A stretch of 27,029 bases of DNA from Clostridiales bacterium UBA1390 (GTDB lineage Bacteria > Bacillota > Clostridia > Lachnospirales > Bianqueaceae). A model generated the notes under the pieces. The model did no database searches, was not told the DNA's origin, and was given only the letters and a program-made list of their open reading frames with translations. This document shows, one piece after another, positions 18,435 through 25,830 of this stretch (its first letter is position 1; each line of letters starts with the position of its first letter). A program made the position numbers and the translations under genes. The stretch lies in contig DBQQ01000058.1 in assembly GCA_002305315.1 (NCBI GenBank), positions 1 to 27,029 on the forward strand, read 5' to 3'.

Positions 18435-19877
18435 ATGGTGTATGATGTAGCTGTCATCGGCGCTGGCGTCGTAGGAGGTCTGATTGCCAGAGAACTTTCC
18501 AGATACCGGCTGTCGATTGTGATCGTGGAACGCAGTCATGATGTGGCCATGGGAACCACGAAGGCCAACAGCGCGATTGTGCACGCCGGATACGATGCGG
18601 AATGCGGGAGTCTGAAGGCCAAGCTCAATGTGGAAGGGTCTCGGATGATGGAAGGTCTGTGTAAGAAACTGGGCGTGAAGTATATCCGTAATGGTTCCCT
18701 GGTCGTGGCGTATCGAACGCAGGATATGGAAAGGGTGCAGGAACTGTATGAGCGTGGACAGAAAAATGGCGTGGAAGGCCTTGAGATCCTGGATAGCAAG
18801 GCGCTTCATCAGATGGAGCCGTCCCTATCGGAAACGGCTTGTGGTGCGCTTTTTGCGCCGACTGGAGCGATCGTTTGCCCGTATGAGCTGAATGTGGCTG
18901 CGGTAGGTAATGCGATGGACAATGGAGCAGATCTCCTGCTGGACTGGGAAGTGACAGCGATCGCGGCGGAGCAGGATGGATATATCCTGCATTCTGGGGG
19001 AAACAGCGTCAAAGCACGGTATGTGGTGAACGCGGCAGGTGTTTATGCAGATCATATCGCGGCCATGGTGGGGGACACCTCGTTTACGATTCATCCTCGT
19101 AAGGGCCAATATATGCTGCTCGATCACGACTGTGTAGGTACGGTCCGACATACATTGTTCAATGTGCCGAATGAATTGGGAAAGGGGATTCTGGTGACAC
19201 CGACGGTGGATCAGAATATGCTCCTGGGACCGACTGCGGAGGATCAGGAAGACCGGGAAGATACATCGATAACAGCGGAGGGCCTGCAGAAAGTGCAGGA
19301 GAATGCGCGCAAGGTGGTTCCTACTATCAATCTGCGGGGCGTCATTACCGCATTTGCCGGACTCAGAGCCGTGGGGAATACCGGAGATTTTATCATCGAG
19401 AGTCCACGGCACGGGTTCTGGAATGTGGCGGGGATCGAATCACCGGGACTATCCAGTGCGCCGGCCATCGCTGTGTACGTGGTGGAATGCCTGGAGAGTC
19501 AGGGCCTTTCTCTGCCTCCCAAAGATGATTTCGTGGAAGAACGCCGGGCGCCTCATCGATTCAATACGCTCTCCATGGAGGAAAAGAATCGGGTGATTCA
19601 GGAAAATCCGTTGTATGGCCATGTGATCTGCCGTTGTGAGAGTATCACGGAAGGAGAGATCGTCGATGCGATCCGGCAGAATCCTGGCGCCAGGGATCTG
19701 GACGGTGTCAAGCGCAGAACACGAGCGGGGATGGGACGCTGTCAGGGTGGTTTTTGCGGTCCTATGGTGACGGAAATTCTGGCACGGGAACTGGGGATTC
19801 CGTTGGAACAGGTGACGAAGTTTGGCGGCAGTTCGTATCTTAATGTGGGAAAGACCAGGGGAGGAGCAGATGCATGA
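18435..19877 (+). CDS. GlpA-like FAD-dependent dehydrogenase with C-terminal BFD-like [2Fe-2S] domain
   Basis: A 480-residue flavoprotein. Residues 1-365 form a DAO-type FAD domain: GAGVVG (9-14), an acidic strand end VERS, NSAIVHAGY near the flavin, and the C-terminal FAD contact FAGLRAVGNTGDFII. Residues 395-445 form a BFD-like ferredoxin domain with four Cys ligands, C399 and C401 (CRC), C436 and C441 (CQGGFC). Relatives are the GlpA subunit of anaerobic glycerol-3-phosphate dehydrogenase and 2-hydroxyacid dehydrogenases of the LhgO type. Here no glycerol kinase or facilitator is present, so glycerol-3-phosphate is only one candidate. Its stop codon overlaps the next start by 4 bp (ATGA), which indicates translational coupling. 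Confidence 0.88.
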   Translation: MVYDVAVIGAGVVGGLIARELSRYRLSIVIVERSHDVAMGTTKANSAIVHAGYDAECGSLKAKLNVEGSRMMEGLCKKLGVKYIRNGSLVVAYRTQDMERVQELYERGQKNGVEGLEILDSKALHQMEPSLSETACGALFAPTGAIVCPYELNVAAVGNAMDNGADLLLDWEVTAIAAEQDGYILHSGGNSVKARYVVNAAGVYADHIAAMVGDTSFTIHPRKGQYMLLDHDCVGTVRHTLFNVPNELGKGILVTPTVDQNMLLGPTAEDQEDREDTSITAEGLQKVQENARKVVPTINLRGVITAFAGLRAVGNTGDFIIESPRHGFWNVAGIESPGLSSAPAIAVYVVECLESQGLSLPPKDDFVEERRAPHRFNTLSMEEKNRVIQENPLYGHVICRCESITEGEIVDAIRQNPGARDLDGVKRRTRAGMGRCQGGFCGPMVTEILARELGIPLEQVTKFGGSSYLNVGKTRGGADA

Positions 19878-21139
19878 GAACCGTTGATCTTGTGATTATT
19901 GGCGGCGGCCCTGCTGGTATGGGAGCAGCCATCGCGGCGTATGACGCGGGAGTACGGGATATCCTGGTCCTGGAGAGAGATCACCGTCTGGGTGGGATCC
20001 TGGAGCAGTGCATTCATAACGGTTTCGGTCTGCACCGTTTTAAGGAAGAACTCACAGGACCCGAATATGCTTGGCGCTTTGAAAAAGAACTCAGAGAACG
20101 GCAGATTCCGTTTCGGCTGAATACCATGGTGCTGGATCTTTCTGATGAAAAAATCGTTACAGCCATGAATGCGGAAGAAGGAATCTTTCAGGTGCAGGCT
20201 AAAGCAGTGATTCTGGCAATGGGATGCAGAGAGAGGCCTAGAGGAGCCCTGAATACACCGGGAACCAGGCCCGCGGGAATCTACACGGCGGGAACGGCTC
20301 AGCGCTATATCAATATCATGGGGTATATGCCTGGAAAGAAAGTTGTGATCCTCGGTTCGGGAGACATCGGGCTGATTATGGCAAGGCGTATGACATGGGA
20401 AGGCGCCAAGGTGGAGATGGTGCTGGAACTGATGCCCTATTCCGGCGGCCTGACCCGAAACATCGTGCAATGCCTTCAGGATAATGACATCCCGCTTTTA
20501 CTGAGTCATACGATTGTAGAGGTTCATGGAAAGGAGCGGGTGTGCGGCGTTACGATCGCACAGGTGGATGAGAACCGCCAGTCGATGATGGAGACGGCGC
20601 GATTTGTGGAATGCGACACGGTACTGTTATCGGTGGGACTTCTGCCGGAAAACGAACTAACACGTAAAGCCGGGGTTCCTATGGATGCCCGGACGTCTGG
20701 CGCGGTCGTAGATCAGCGGAGAATGACGGAGATTCCGGGCATCTTTGCCTGCGGAAATGTACTGCACGTACATGACCTTGTGGATTATGTGTCAGAAGAG
20801 GCGGAAATCGCAGGTAAAGGCGCAGCAGAGTACATTCTGCGTGCGAATTCGAGTCAGGTAGAGCCCATTACGATTCAACCTGGCAAAGGAATTCGGTATA
20901 CGTTGCCGCAGCGTATCGACCGGTGTGAGGATACCACGATTTTCTTTCGTGTGACGGACGTGCATGCGGCCGTTCGGATTCGGGTCAAGAATGGAGAAGG
21001 GACGGTCATGATGAGAAAGCGGCCGCGTGTTGCGCCGGGAGAAATGGAGACCGTGCGACTCCTGGGAACAAAGCTGCAAAACTATGTGGGACAGACCCTG
21101 ACCATCGAATTAGAGGAGGAAACAGAACATGGAACGTGA
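19874..21139 (+). CDS. Pyridine nucleotide/FAD-dependent oxidoreductase, partner of the GlpA-like protein
   Basis: A 421-residue two-dinucleotide-fold flavoprotein. FAD motif GGGPAGMGAA is at 10-19 and a second NAD(P)-type motif, GSGDIG, is near residue 156; ATG-like segments AMGCRERPRG and IFACGNVLH close the flavin site. It has QCIHNGFG in the position where thioredoxin-reductase-like enzymes have a redox-active CxxC, so a single Cys is present there, not a disulfide pair. It is probably the second subunit of an electron-transfer complex with the upstream dehydrogenase. It overlaps both neighbours (4 bp upstream, 11 bp downstream), so the three proteins are likely made in a fixed ratio. Confidence 0.85.
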   Translation: MRTVDLVIIGGGPAGMGAAIAAYDAGVRDILVLERDHRLGGILEQCIHNGFGLHRFKEELTGPEYAWRFEKELRERQIPFRLNTMVLDLSDEKIVTAMNAEEGIFQVQAKAVILAMGCRERPRGALNTPGTRPAGIYTAGTAQRYINIMGYMPGKKVVILGSGDIGLIMARRMTWEGAKVEMVLELMPYSGGLTRNIVQCLQDNDIPLLLSHTIVEVHGKERVCGVTIAQVDENRQSMMETARFVECDTVLLSVGLLPENELTRKAGVPMDARTSGAVVDQRRMTEIPGIFACGNVLHVHDLVDYVSEEAEIAGKGAAEYILRANSSQVEPITIQPGKGIRYTLPQRIDRCEDTTIFFRVTDVHAAVRIRVKNGEGTVMMRKRPRVAPGEMETVRLLGTKLQNYVGQTLTIELEEETEHGT

Positions 21140-21479
21140 GATCATCTGTACCAGCTGTCCTATGGGATGTCATGTGACGGTGACAATGAATGGCGAAGAG
21201 ATTACCAGCATAACGGGCAATACCTGCGCCCGAGGGGAGCGGTATGCCCGTTCGGAGATCACGAATCCGACCAGAACCCTGACTACGACGGTAGCGCTGA
21301 CGGATGGTGGGGTTCTGCCGGTAAAATCGGATGCGCCCCTGGCCAAGAAGGAGATTCCACACTATCTTGAACAGATTCACGAAGTGATAGTGGAGCGTCC
21401 CGTGCTGATGGGGGATATTATTTTGGAAGACATCGATGGGAATGGCGTCAACATTATCGCGACACAAAATGTATTCTAA
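21129..21479 (+). CDS. DUF1667 protein with four conserved cysteines
   Basis: A 116-residue protein that starts with ICTSCPMGC (C7, C10, C14) and has a fourth Cys at C33 (NTCARG), a spacing like the [4Fe-4S] segment at the N-terminus of molybdopterin oxidoreductases. The rest (ITNPTRTLTTTVAL...DAPLAKKEIPHYLEQI) is the DUF1667 pattern. It has no membrane segment. This family regularly sits next to GlpA/GlpB-like genes in Clostridia, and here it overlaps the flavoprotein gene by 11 bp. Its job is probably electron transfer or cluster holding for the complex; I cannot see more than this. Confidence 0.85.
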   Translation: MEREIICTSCPMGCHVTVTMNGEEITSITGNTCARGERYARSEITNPTRTLTTTVALTDGGVLPVKSDAPLAKKEIPHYLEQIHEVIVERPVLMGDIILEDIDGNGVNIIATQNVF

Positions 21480-21490
21480 CGGAGGTCATG

Positions 21491-22267
21491 ATGAAGGAGC
21501 TGGAGAATAAGAAGCTGTACGTACTGGATATGGATGGGACCATTTATCTGGGATCCCATCTGTTTCCGGAGACGATCCCTTTTTTAGAAAGAGTGAAAGC
21601 CCATGGCAAGCGGTATATCTTTTTTACCAATAATTCATCCAGATCGCCGAAGACATATGTGGATCGTCTGAATGGTATGGGTATTGCCGTCACGAGAGAG
21701 GATGTGGTGACGTCCGGGGATGTGATGATCCATTTTCTGAAGACGCATAGGCCCGATAAGAAGGTGTATCTGGTGGGAACACCGGATCTGACAGAGAGTT
21801 TTCATGAGGCAGGGATTCCCTTGACAGAGAAAGACCCGGACATCGTCTTGTTGGGATTCGATACGACATTGACGTATGAGAAACTAGATCGTGCCTGTCA
21901 TTATATTCGAAACGGCGCGGAGTTTCTATGCACGCATGAGGACCTGAACTGTCCCACAGAGTATGGATTCATGCCGGATGCCGGTGCCATGTGTGCATTG
22001 ATTACCGCATCGACGGGGATCAAGCCGCACTATACCGGAAAACCGCACAGAGAGGTTTTGGAGATTCTGGAGGCGAAAACAGGTATTCCTCGAAGTCAGA
22101 TGGTTGCGGTAGGAGATCGGTTGTATACGGATATCGCACTGGGAACGCGGAACCAGGTGGCATCGGTATTGGTGCTGTCGGGAGAGACCACCAGAGAGGA
22201 TCTGCGTAGGTCGGGCATGGAACCGACTTGCGTGGTAACGAATATAGGAGAACTGGAGCGAGATTAA
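21491..22267 (+). CDS. HAD-superfamily subclass IIA phosphatase (NagD-like)
   Basis: A 258-residue sugar- or glycerol-phosphate phosphatase candidate. With the first ATG counted as residue 1, HAD motif I DMDGT covers D14 and D16, motif II TNNSS is at 47-51, motif III is the Lys of GKPHRE, and motif IV is GDRLYTDI. The cap domain is of type C2, as in NagD and glycerol-phosphate phosphatases. GGAGG (21481-21485) is only 2 nt from the ATG at 21488 but 5 nt from the ATG at 21491, so I start at 21491. It follows the DUF1667 gene by 11 bp and closes the five-gene unit. It could remove the phosphate from the product of the dehydrogenase, but this is inference. Confidence 0.88.
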   Translation: MKELENKKLYVLDMDGTIYLGSHLFPETIPFLERVKAHGKRYIFFTNNSSRSPKTYVDRLNGMGIAVTREDVVTSGDVMIHFLKTHRPDKKVYLVGTPDLTESFHEAGIPLTEKDPDIVLLGFDTTLTYEKLDRACHYIRNGAEFLCTHEDLNCPTEYGFMPDAGAMCALITASTGIKPHYTGKPHREVLEILEAKTGIPRSQMVAVGDRLYTDIALGTRNQVASVLVLSGETTREDLRRSGMEPTCVVTNIGELERD

Positions 22268-22319
22268 AATCGGAACAAGAGGACGAAAACATTCTCAAAA
22301 GACAGGAGTAAGATTTTTT

Positions 22320-22365
22320 GACTGCAGAATTATCCCTTTGTTTACGTCATGTTTTGCAGTCGATT
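22320..22365 (+). terminator. Possible terminator after the HAD phosphatase gene
   Basis: GACTGCA (22320-22326) and TGCAGTC (22355-22361) form a 7-bp stem with a long loop, followed by GATTTT. The long loop makes it a moderate candidate. Confidence 0.5.
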
Positions 22366-22382
22366 TTACCGCAAAAAAGGCA

Positions 22383-22411
22383 TTGACAAAAATCGGAAGA
22401 TTGGATATAAT
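22383..22411 (+). promoter_or_regulatory. Consensus promoter of the oadB-like operon
   Basis: Perfect TTGACA (22383-22388), 17-bp spacer, perfect TATAAT (22406-22411). The transcript should start near 22418, at the first base of the structured leader. Confidence 0.9.
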
Positions 22412-22419
22412 GAAAAAGG

Positions 22420-22520
22420 CTTCAAGGGAGTAGTCGGCACAGAAATGTGTGGTTAAATCAACATCCTGCTGCGTTCGAGGGGAGCGCACCTGGTTTAGCA
22501 TGAAATGACAAGACTTGTAT
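22420..22520 (+). promoter_or_regulatory. Structured leader resembling the yybP-ykoY (Mn2+) riboswitch
   Basis: The leader is 190 nt long (TSS near 22418, ATG 22608). Reading in order: CAAG (22423-22426) running into GGGAGTAG; a small hairpin CACA-GAAA-TGTG; GTTAAATC (22452-22459) fully paired with GGTTTAGC (22492-22499, counting G-U pairs); an inner hairpin TGCG/CGCA flanked by AACATCC and CACCTGG; then ACAAGA followed by CTTG (22514-22517), which pairs with CAAG to close P1. The yybP-ykoY class is known for GGGGAGUAG, AACAU...ACCGG and GCAAGACC in this order, which is the match I see by eye. The expression platform is not resolved; GGCCTTTTT at 22543-22551 may be part of a terminator. Other ion-sensing classes, for example Na+ riboswitches, cannot be excluded. 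Confidence 0.65.
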
Positions 22521-22607
22521 CGAGCGTAGAGTGCACGGTGCAGGCCTTTTTCATCGCTTATGGATGATATGACCCCCTTGCGGACAACAATCAGGAGGAA
22601 AGATAGT

Positions 22608-23738
22608 ATGGATTTTCTGTACGAAGGCTTACTTGCCATCACATGGCAGCAGATCGTCATGTACTGCGTCGGCGGTTTATTGATTTATTTGGCGATCCGT
22701 AAGGGGTTTGAACCCGCACTGCTGCTCCCCATGGGGTTTGGCGCGATTCTGGTGAATCTGCCGAATTCGGGTGTATTGAATCAGGTCATGGAAGGCGGTA
22801 TTGAGTCAGGCGGTATTATCGAATGGCTCTTTAACGTGGGAATTGAGGCATCGGAGGCTATGCCGATTCTTCTATTCATCGGTATCGGCGCGATGATCGA
22901 CTTTGGACCATTGCTTTCGAATCCCAAGATGTTTCTGTTTGGCGCTGCTGCGCAGTTTGGTATTTTCGTGGCGCTGTCGTTTGCAGCCCTGTGCGGGTTT
23001 GATCTGAAGGATGCGGCATCTATTGGTATCATTGGCGCGGCGGATGGTCCTACGGCAATCCTGGTATCTCAGGTGTTGGGTTCTAACTATGTAGGTCCTA
23101 TCGCAGTAGTTGCTTATTCGTACATGGCGTTAGTGCCCATTATTCAGCCCATGGTGATCAAGCTGATTACCACGAAGAAGGAACGGGCGATTCATATGGA
23201 GCATGTACCGGCCAGACCTATTTCTAAGAGAACCAAGATTTTGTTCCCCATTATCGTTACCTTTGTTGCCGGTTTGGTAGCACCGATGTCCGTTGGACTC
23301 GTAGGCGCGCTGATGTTTGGTAACCTGCTGAGAGAGTGTAAGGTTCTGGATAATCTGTCTCAGACGGCGCAGAATGAGTTTTCGAATATCATTACGCTCC
23401 TTTTGGGACTGACAATTTCCTTCAGCATGCGTGCAGAGCAGTTTGTTACCGTACAGACGCTCATCATCATGGCTATTGGTCTTGGAGCATTCATCTTCGA
23501 TACAGTAGGTGGTGTACTGTTTGCAAAGATTGTGAATATCTTCAGTAAGAGAAAGATTAATCCGATGATTGGTGCGGCAGGTATCTCTGCGTTTCCTATG
23601 GCTGCTCGCGTGGTACAGAAGTTGGCTATGTCTGAAGATAAGACGAATCATCTGTTGATGGAAGCAGTAGGTGCGAATGTATCTGGTCAGATCGCCTCTG
23701 TTGTGGCAGGCGGTATGATCCTCGGATTCTTCATCTAA
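22608..23738 (+). CDS. OadB-like membrane protein (sodium-ion-translocating decarboxylase beta subunit family)
   Basis: A 376-residue, very hydrophobic protein with roughly nine to eleven membrane segments. Family markers are the N-terminal amphipathic LAIRKGFEPALLLPMGFGAIL, GIGAMIDFGPLL, the conserved GIIGAADGPTAI and the C-terminal MIGAAGISAFPMAARVVQ. In oxaloacetate, methylmalonyl-CoA and glutaconyl-CoA decarboxylases this subunit decarboxylates carboxybiotin and pumps Na+. No alpha (carboxyltransferase) or biotin-carrier gene is in the window. I start at 22608, after AGGAGG, which removes 16 upstream residues of an alternative start at 22560. A possible metal-riboswitch leader precedes it, and a 54-residue OadG-like peptide follows. 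It may be a pump subunit with partners elsewhere, or an independent ion transporter. Confidence 0.92.
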   Translation: MDFLYEGLLAITWQQIVMYCVGGLLIYLAIRKGFEPALLLPMGFGAILVNLPNSGVLNQVMEGGIESGGIIEWLFNVGIEASEAMPILLFIGIGAMIDFGPLLSNPKMFLFGAAAQFGIFVALSFAALCGFDLKDAASIGIIGAADGPTAILVSQVLGSNYVGPIAVVAYSYMALVPIIQPMVIKLITTKKERAIHMEHVPARPISKRTKILFPIIVTFVAGLVAPMSVGLVGALMFGNLLRECKVLDNLSQTAQNEFSNIITLLLGLTISFSMRAEQFVTVQTLIIMAIGLGAFIFDTVGGVLFAKIVNIFSKRKINPMIGAAGISAFPMAARVVQKLAMSEDKTNHLLMEAVGANVSGQIASVVAGGMILGFFI

Positions 23739-23753
23739 TAGAAAGGAGCGAAT

Positions 23754-23918
23754 ATGATGATTCTATTGGATACGATGGAAAATTTTTTGCAGTCGCTGAT
23801 TATCATGGGCGAAGGCATGGGTGGAATCATGTTTGTGATTATCATTATCACATTGATTGTGCTCCTGATTTCCAAGCTGGATTCTAAGTCTGACAACAAT
23901 AAAAAGGAAGAAGAATAA
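23754..23918 (+). CDS. OadG-like single-span small membrane protein
   Basis: A 54-residue protein starting MMILLDTMENFLQSL, with GAAAGGAG 5 nt before the ATG. It has one strongly hydrophobic segment (about residues 25-42, IMFVIIIITLIVLL) preceded by the Gly-rich IIMGEGMGG, and a charged C-terminal tail KSDNNKKEEE. This is the shape of OadG/MmdD-type gamma/delta subunits, which help assemble the decarboxylase pump, but without the longer Ala/Pro-rich tail that often carries metal ligands. It lies 15 bp after the OadB-like gene, clearly in the same operon. Confidence 0.8.
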   Translation: MMILLDTMENFLQSLIIMGEGMGGIMFVIIIITLIVLLISKLDSKSDNNKKEEE

Positions 23919-23924
23919 AAAAAT

Positions 23925-23956
23925 GGCGCGTTACAAAAGAAATTTCGTGACGCGCC
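23925..23956. terminator. GC-rich hairpin after the oadB/oadG-like pair
   Basis: GGCGCGT (23925-23931) pairs with ACGCGCC (23950-23956), continued by AC/GT. On the + strand no T-run follows. On the minus strand the hairpin is followed by ATTTTTTT, so the strong terminator reading is for minus-strand transcription; on the + strand it may still act as a 3' end. Confidence 0.5.
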
Positions 23957-24064
23957 TATACGTCCGTTTGCAATCGCATTTGCAATGGCAAAGATGGACC
24001 GGGGGCTGCTGCGTCTGCAACAGTCTCTTTGTTATACAAAAGGATTGCTAGAAAGGAGTCATGT

Positions 24065-24922
24065 ATGGTCGAATGTGCTCTGGTACTGGAGGGAGGCGCA
24101 CTGCGCTGTCTGTTCACAGCAGGTGTTCTGGATGTGATGATGGAGCAGGAAGTGGAAGCATCCTGCGTGATTGGCGTATCTGCTGGAGCACTCAGTGGAG
24201 TCAATTATCTGTCAAAACAAGTAGGCAGAACAGCAAAAGTGAATATTCGGTATATGCAGGACAAGCGCTATTTCTCAGCGCAGAACTGGCTGCAGAAAAA
24301 AGGATTTTTTAACTTTGATTTCATGTTTGGGGAGCTGTCAGAGAGGCTGCTTCCATTGGATTTTGAGACATTTGAACGGTCTAAACAGCGTCTGATTGCG
24401 GTTGCAACCAGCTGTGAGACCGGGGAAGCTATGTATTTTGAAAAGGGTGTTTGTTCGGATATTTTGCAGGCTGTTCGGGCAAGTTGCAGCATTCCGTTGA
24501 TGGAGCCGGTTGTCACAGTAGAAGGGACGGACTGTGTGGATGGTGGCGTTGCCATGGCGATTCCCTATCAAAGAGCGATACAAGAGGGGTACAAAAAGAT
24601 TGTCGTGGTGCTTACACGGGATGTGACATACCGAAAGAAACCGAACTCACCGGCGGTATTGCGTTTGTATGATCAGGTCTTTAAGGAGTATCCTGGTTTG
24701 CTGGAGAAGATTCGTACAGCGCCGGAGCGTTATAACGAGATGGTGGAGGAGGTATTGGCACTGGAGAGTCAGGGAAGAATATTTGTCATTCGACCGGAGA
24801 CGCCGATCACTATCAGTCGTATGGAAAAGGACAAAGATAAGCTGAGAGCGCTCTACCGGGAAGGCCGGCGTATAGGGAAGAAGCAGCGAAAAGCTTTGCT
24901 GGAATATTTAGGAATTCTATAG
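24065..24922 (+). CDS. Patatin-like phospholipase
   Basis: Predicted lipid acyl hydrolase using a Ser-Asp dyad. The 285-residue protein has the oxyanion-loop EGGALR (9-14), the nucleophile elbow GVSAG (37-41, S39) and the DGG motif (159-161, D159). It is the compact bacterial form, related to RssA/YlbK-type proteins, without a signal peptide. I start at 24065, 6 nt after GAAAGGAG; an ATG at 24061 is out of frame, and one at 24029 would add 12 residues without a ribosome binding site. The preceding 145 bp contain the GC hairpin but no clear promoter. It may be co-transcribed with the DUF3737 gene 12 bp downstream. Substrate unknown. Confidence 0.9.
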   Translation: MVECALVLEGGALRCLFTAGVLDVMMEQEVEASCVIGVSAGALSGVNYLSKQVGRTAKVNIRYMQDKRYFSAQNWLQKKGFFNFDFMFGELSERLLPLDFETFERSKQRLIAVATSCETGEAMYFEKGVCSDILQAVRASCSIPLMEPVVTVEGTDCVDGGVAMAIPYQRAIQEGYKKIVVVLTRDVTYRKKPNSPAVLRLYDQVFKEYPGLLEKIRTAPERYNEMVEEVLALESQGRIFVIRPETPITISRMEKDKDKLRALYREGRRIGKKQRKALLEYLGIL

Positions 24923-24934
24923 TAGAGGAGAGAA

Positions 24935-25816
24935 ATGCGAATGAGTGATAAAACAGAAATAAGACAGGGATATTATACAGGAGAACGCCCTTTGTTTCAG
25001 GGAAAAGACCTGAAGATTTATCATACGGTTTTTGGAGAAGGCGAATCTCCTTTGAAGGAGAGCCGCAATATTGAGCTGTATGACAGTATGTTTCAGTGGA
25101 AATATCCATTATGGTACGCAGAGAATGTGATAGCCAAGAACTGTACGTGGCTGGAGATGGGACGGGCCGGTGTATGGTATACCAAGCATATTTCTGTAGA
25201 AGACTGCGCTATTGAAGCGCCTAAGAATTTTAGAAGATGTCAGGACTTGACGATGAAGAATGTCTCCATACCCAACGCGGCAGAGACGCTTTGGCAATGC
25301 CAGAATGTGAATATGGATCATGTGGTGGCTAAGGGTGATTATTTCGCGATGAACAGTCAGAATATGGTGATTCATGATCTGACCCTTTATGGAAACTATT
25401 CTTTCGATGGAGTCCGTAACGTGGAGATTCACAATTCAAAACTTTTGTCAAAGGATGCGTTCTGGAACAGCGAGAATGTGACGGTCTATGATTCTTTCAT
25501 TTCTGGAGAATACCTGGGATGGAATGCGAAGAATCTGACATTGGTGCGCTGTACGGTGGAGAGCCTGCAGGGAATGTGTTATATCGACAACCTGGTCATG
25601 AAGGATTGCAGACTGATGAACACGACGTTGGCCTTTGAGTATTCTACCGTGGACGCAGAGATCCATGGGAAGATTGATAGCGTCTTGAACCCGACACAGG
25701 GAATCATTCGAGCGGATGCGATTGGCGAGTTGATTCTGGAACCTCATAAGATTGATCCGTCCAGGACGCAGATCATCTGTCCACAGATTGGACTCCGGAA
25801 GGATCATGTGGAATAA
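24935..25816 (+). CDS. DUF3737 family protein, right-handed beta-helix-like
   Basis: A 293-residue protein rich in repeating N-V/L-x-V-x-x-C/S and W-x-x-x-N-V/L units (for example AENVIAKNCTW, CQNVNMDHV, SENVTVYDS), the pattern of a right-handed parallel beta-helix with stacked Asn/Cys. It starts ERPLFQGKDLKIY, typical of the DUF3737 family, whose function is not known. There is no signal peptide or visible catalytic triad. GAGGAG precedes the ATG at 24935, with another in-frame ATG at 24941. It sits between a patatin-like lipase and a PatB aminotransferase, 12 and 14 bp away, so the three are probably one operon. Confidence 0.85.
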   Translation: MRMSDKTEIRQGYYTGERPLFQGKDLKIYHTVFGEGESPLKESRNIELYDSMFQWKYPLWYAENVIAKNCTWLEMGRAGVWYTKHISVEDCAIEAPKNFRRCQDLTMKNVSIPNAAETLWQCQNVNMDHVVAKGDYFAMNSQNMVIHDLTLYGNYSFDGVRNVEIHNSKLLSKDAFWNSENVTVYDSFISGEYLGWNAKNLTLVRCTVESLQGMCYIDNLVMKDCRLMNTTLAFEYSTVDAEIHGKIDSVLNPTQGIIRADAIGELILEPHKIDPSRTQIICPQIGLRKDHVE

Positions 25817-25830
25817 AAGGAGGAACAAGT

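Noticed and set aside
17658..18809. 383-codon open frame on the minus strand across the isomerase and dehydrogenase genes
   Set aside because: It spans two real genes on the other strand and their spacer, and the product shows no recognisable motif.
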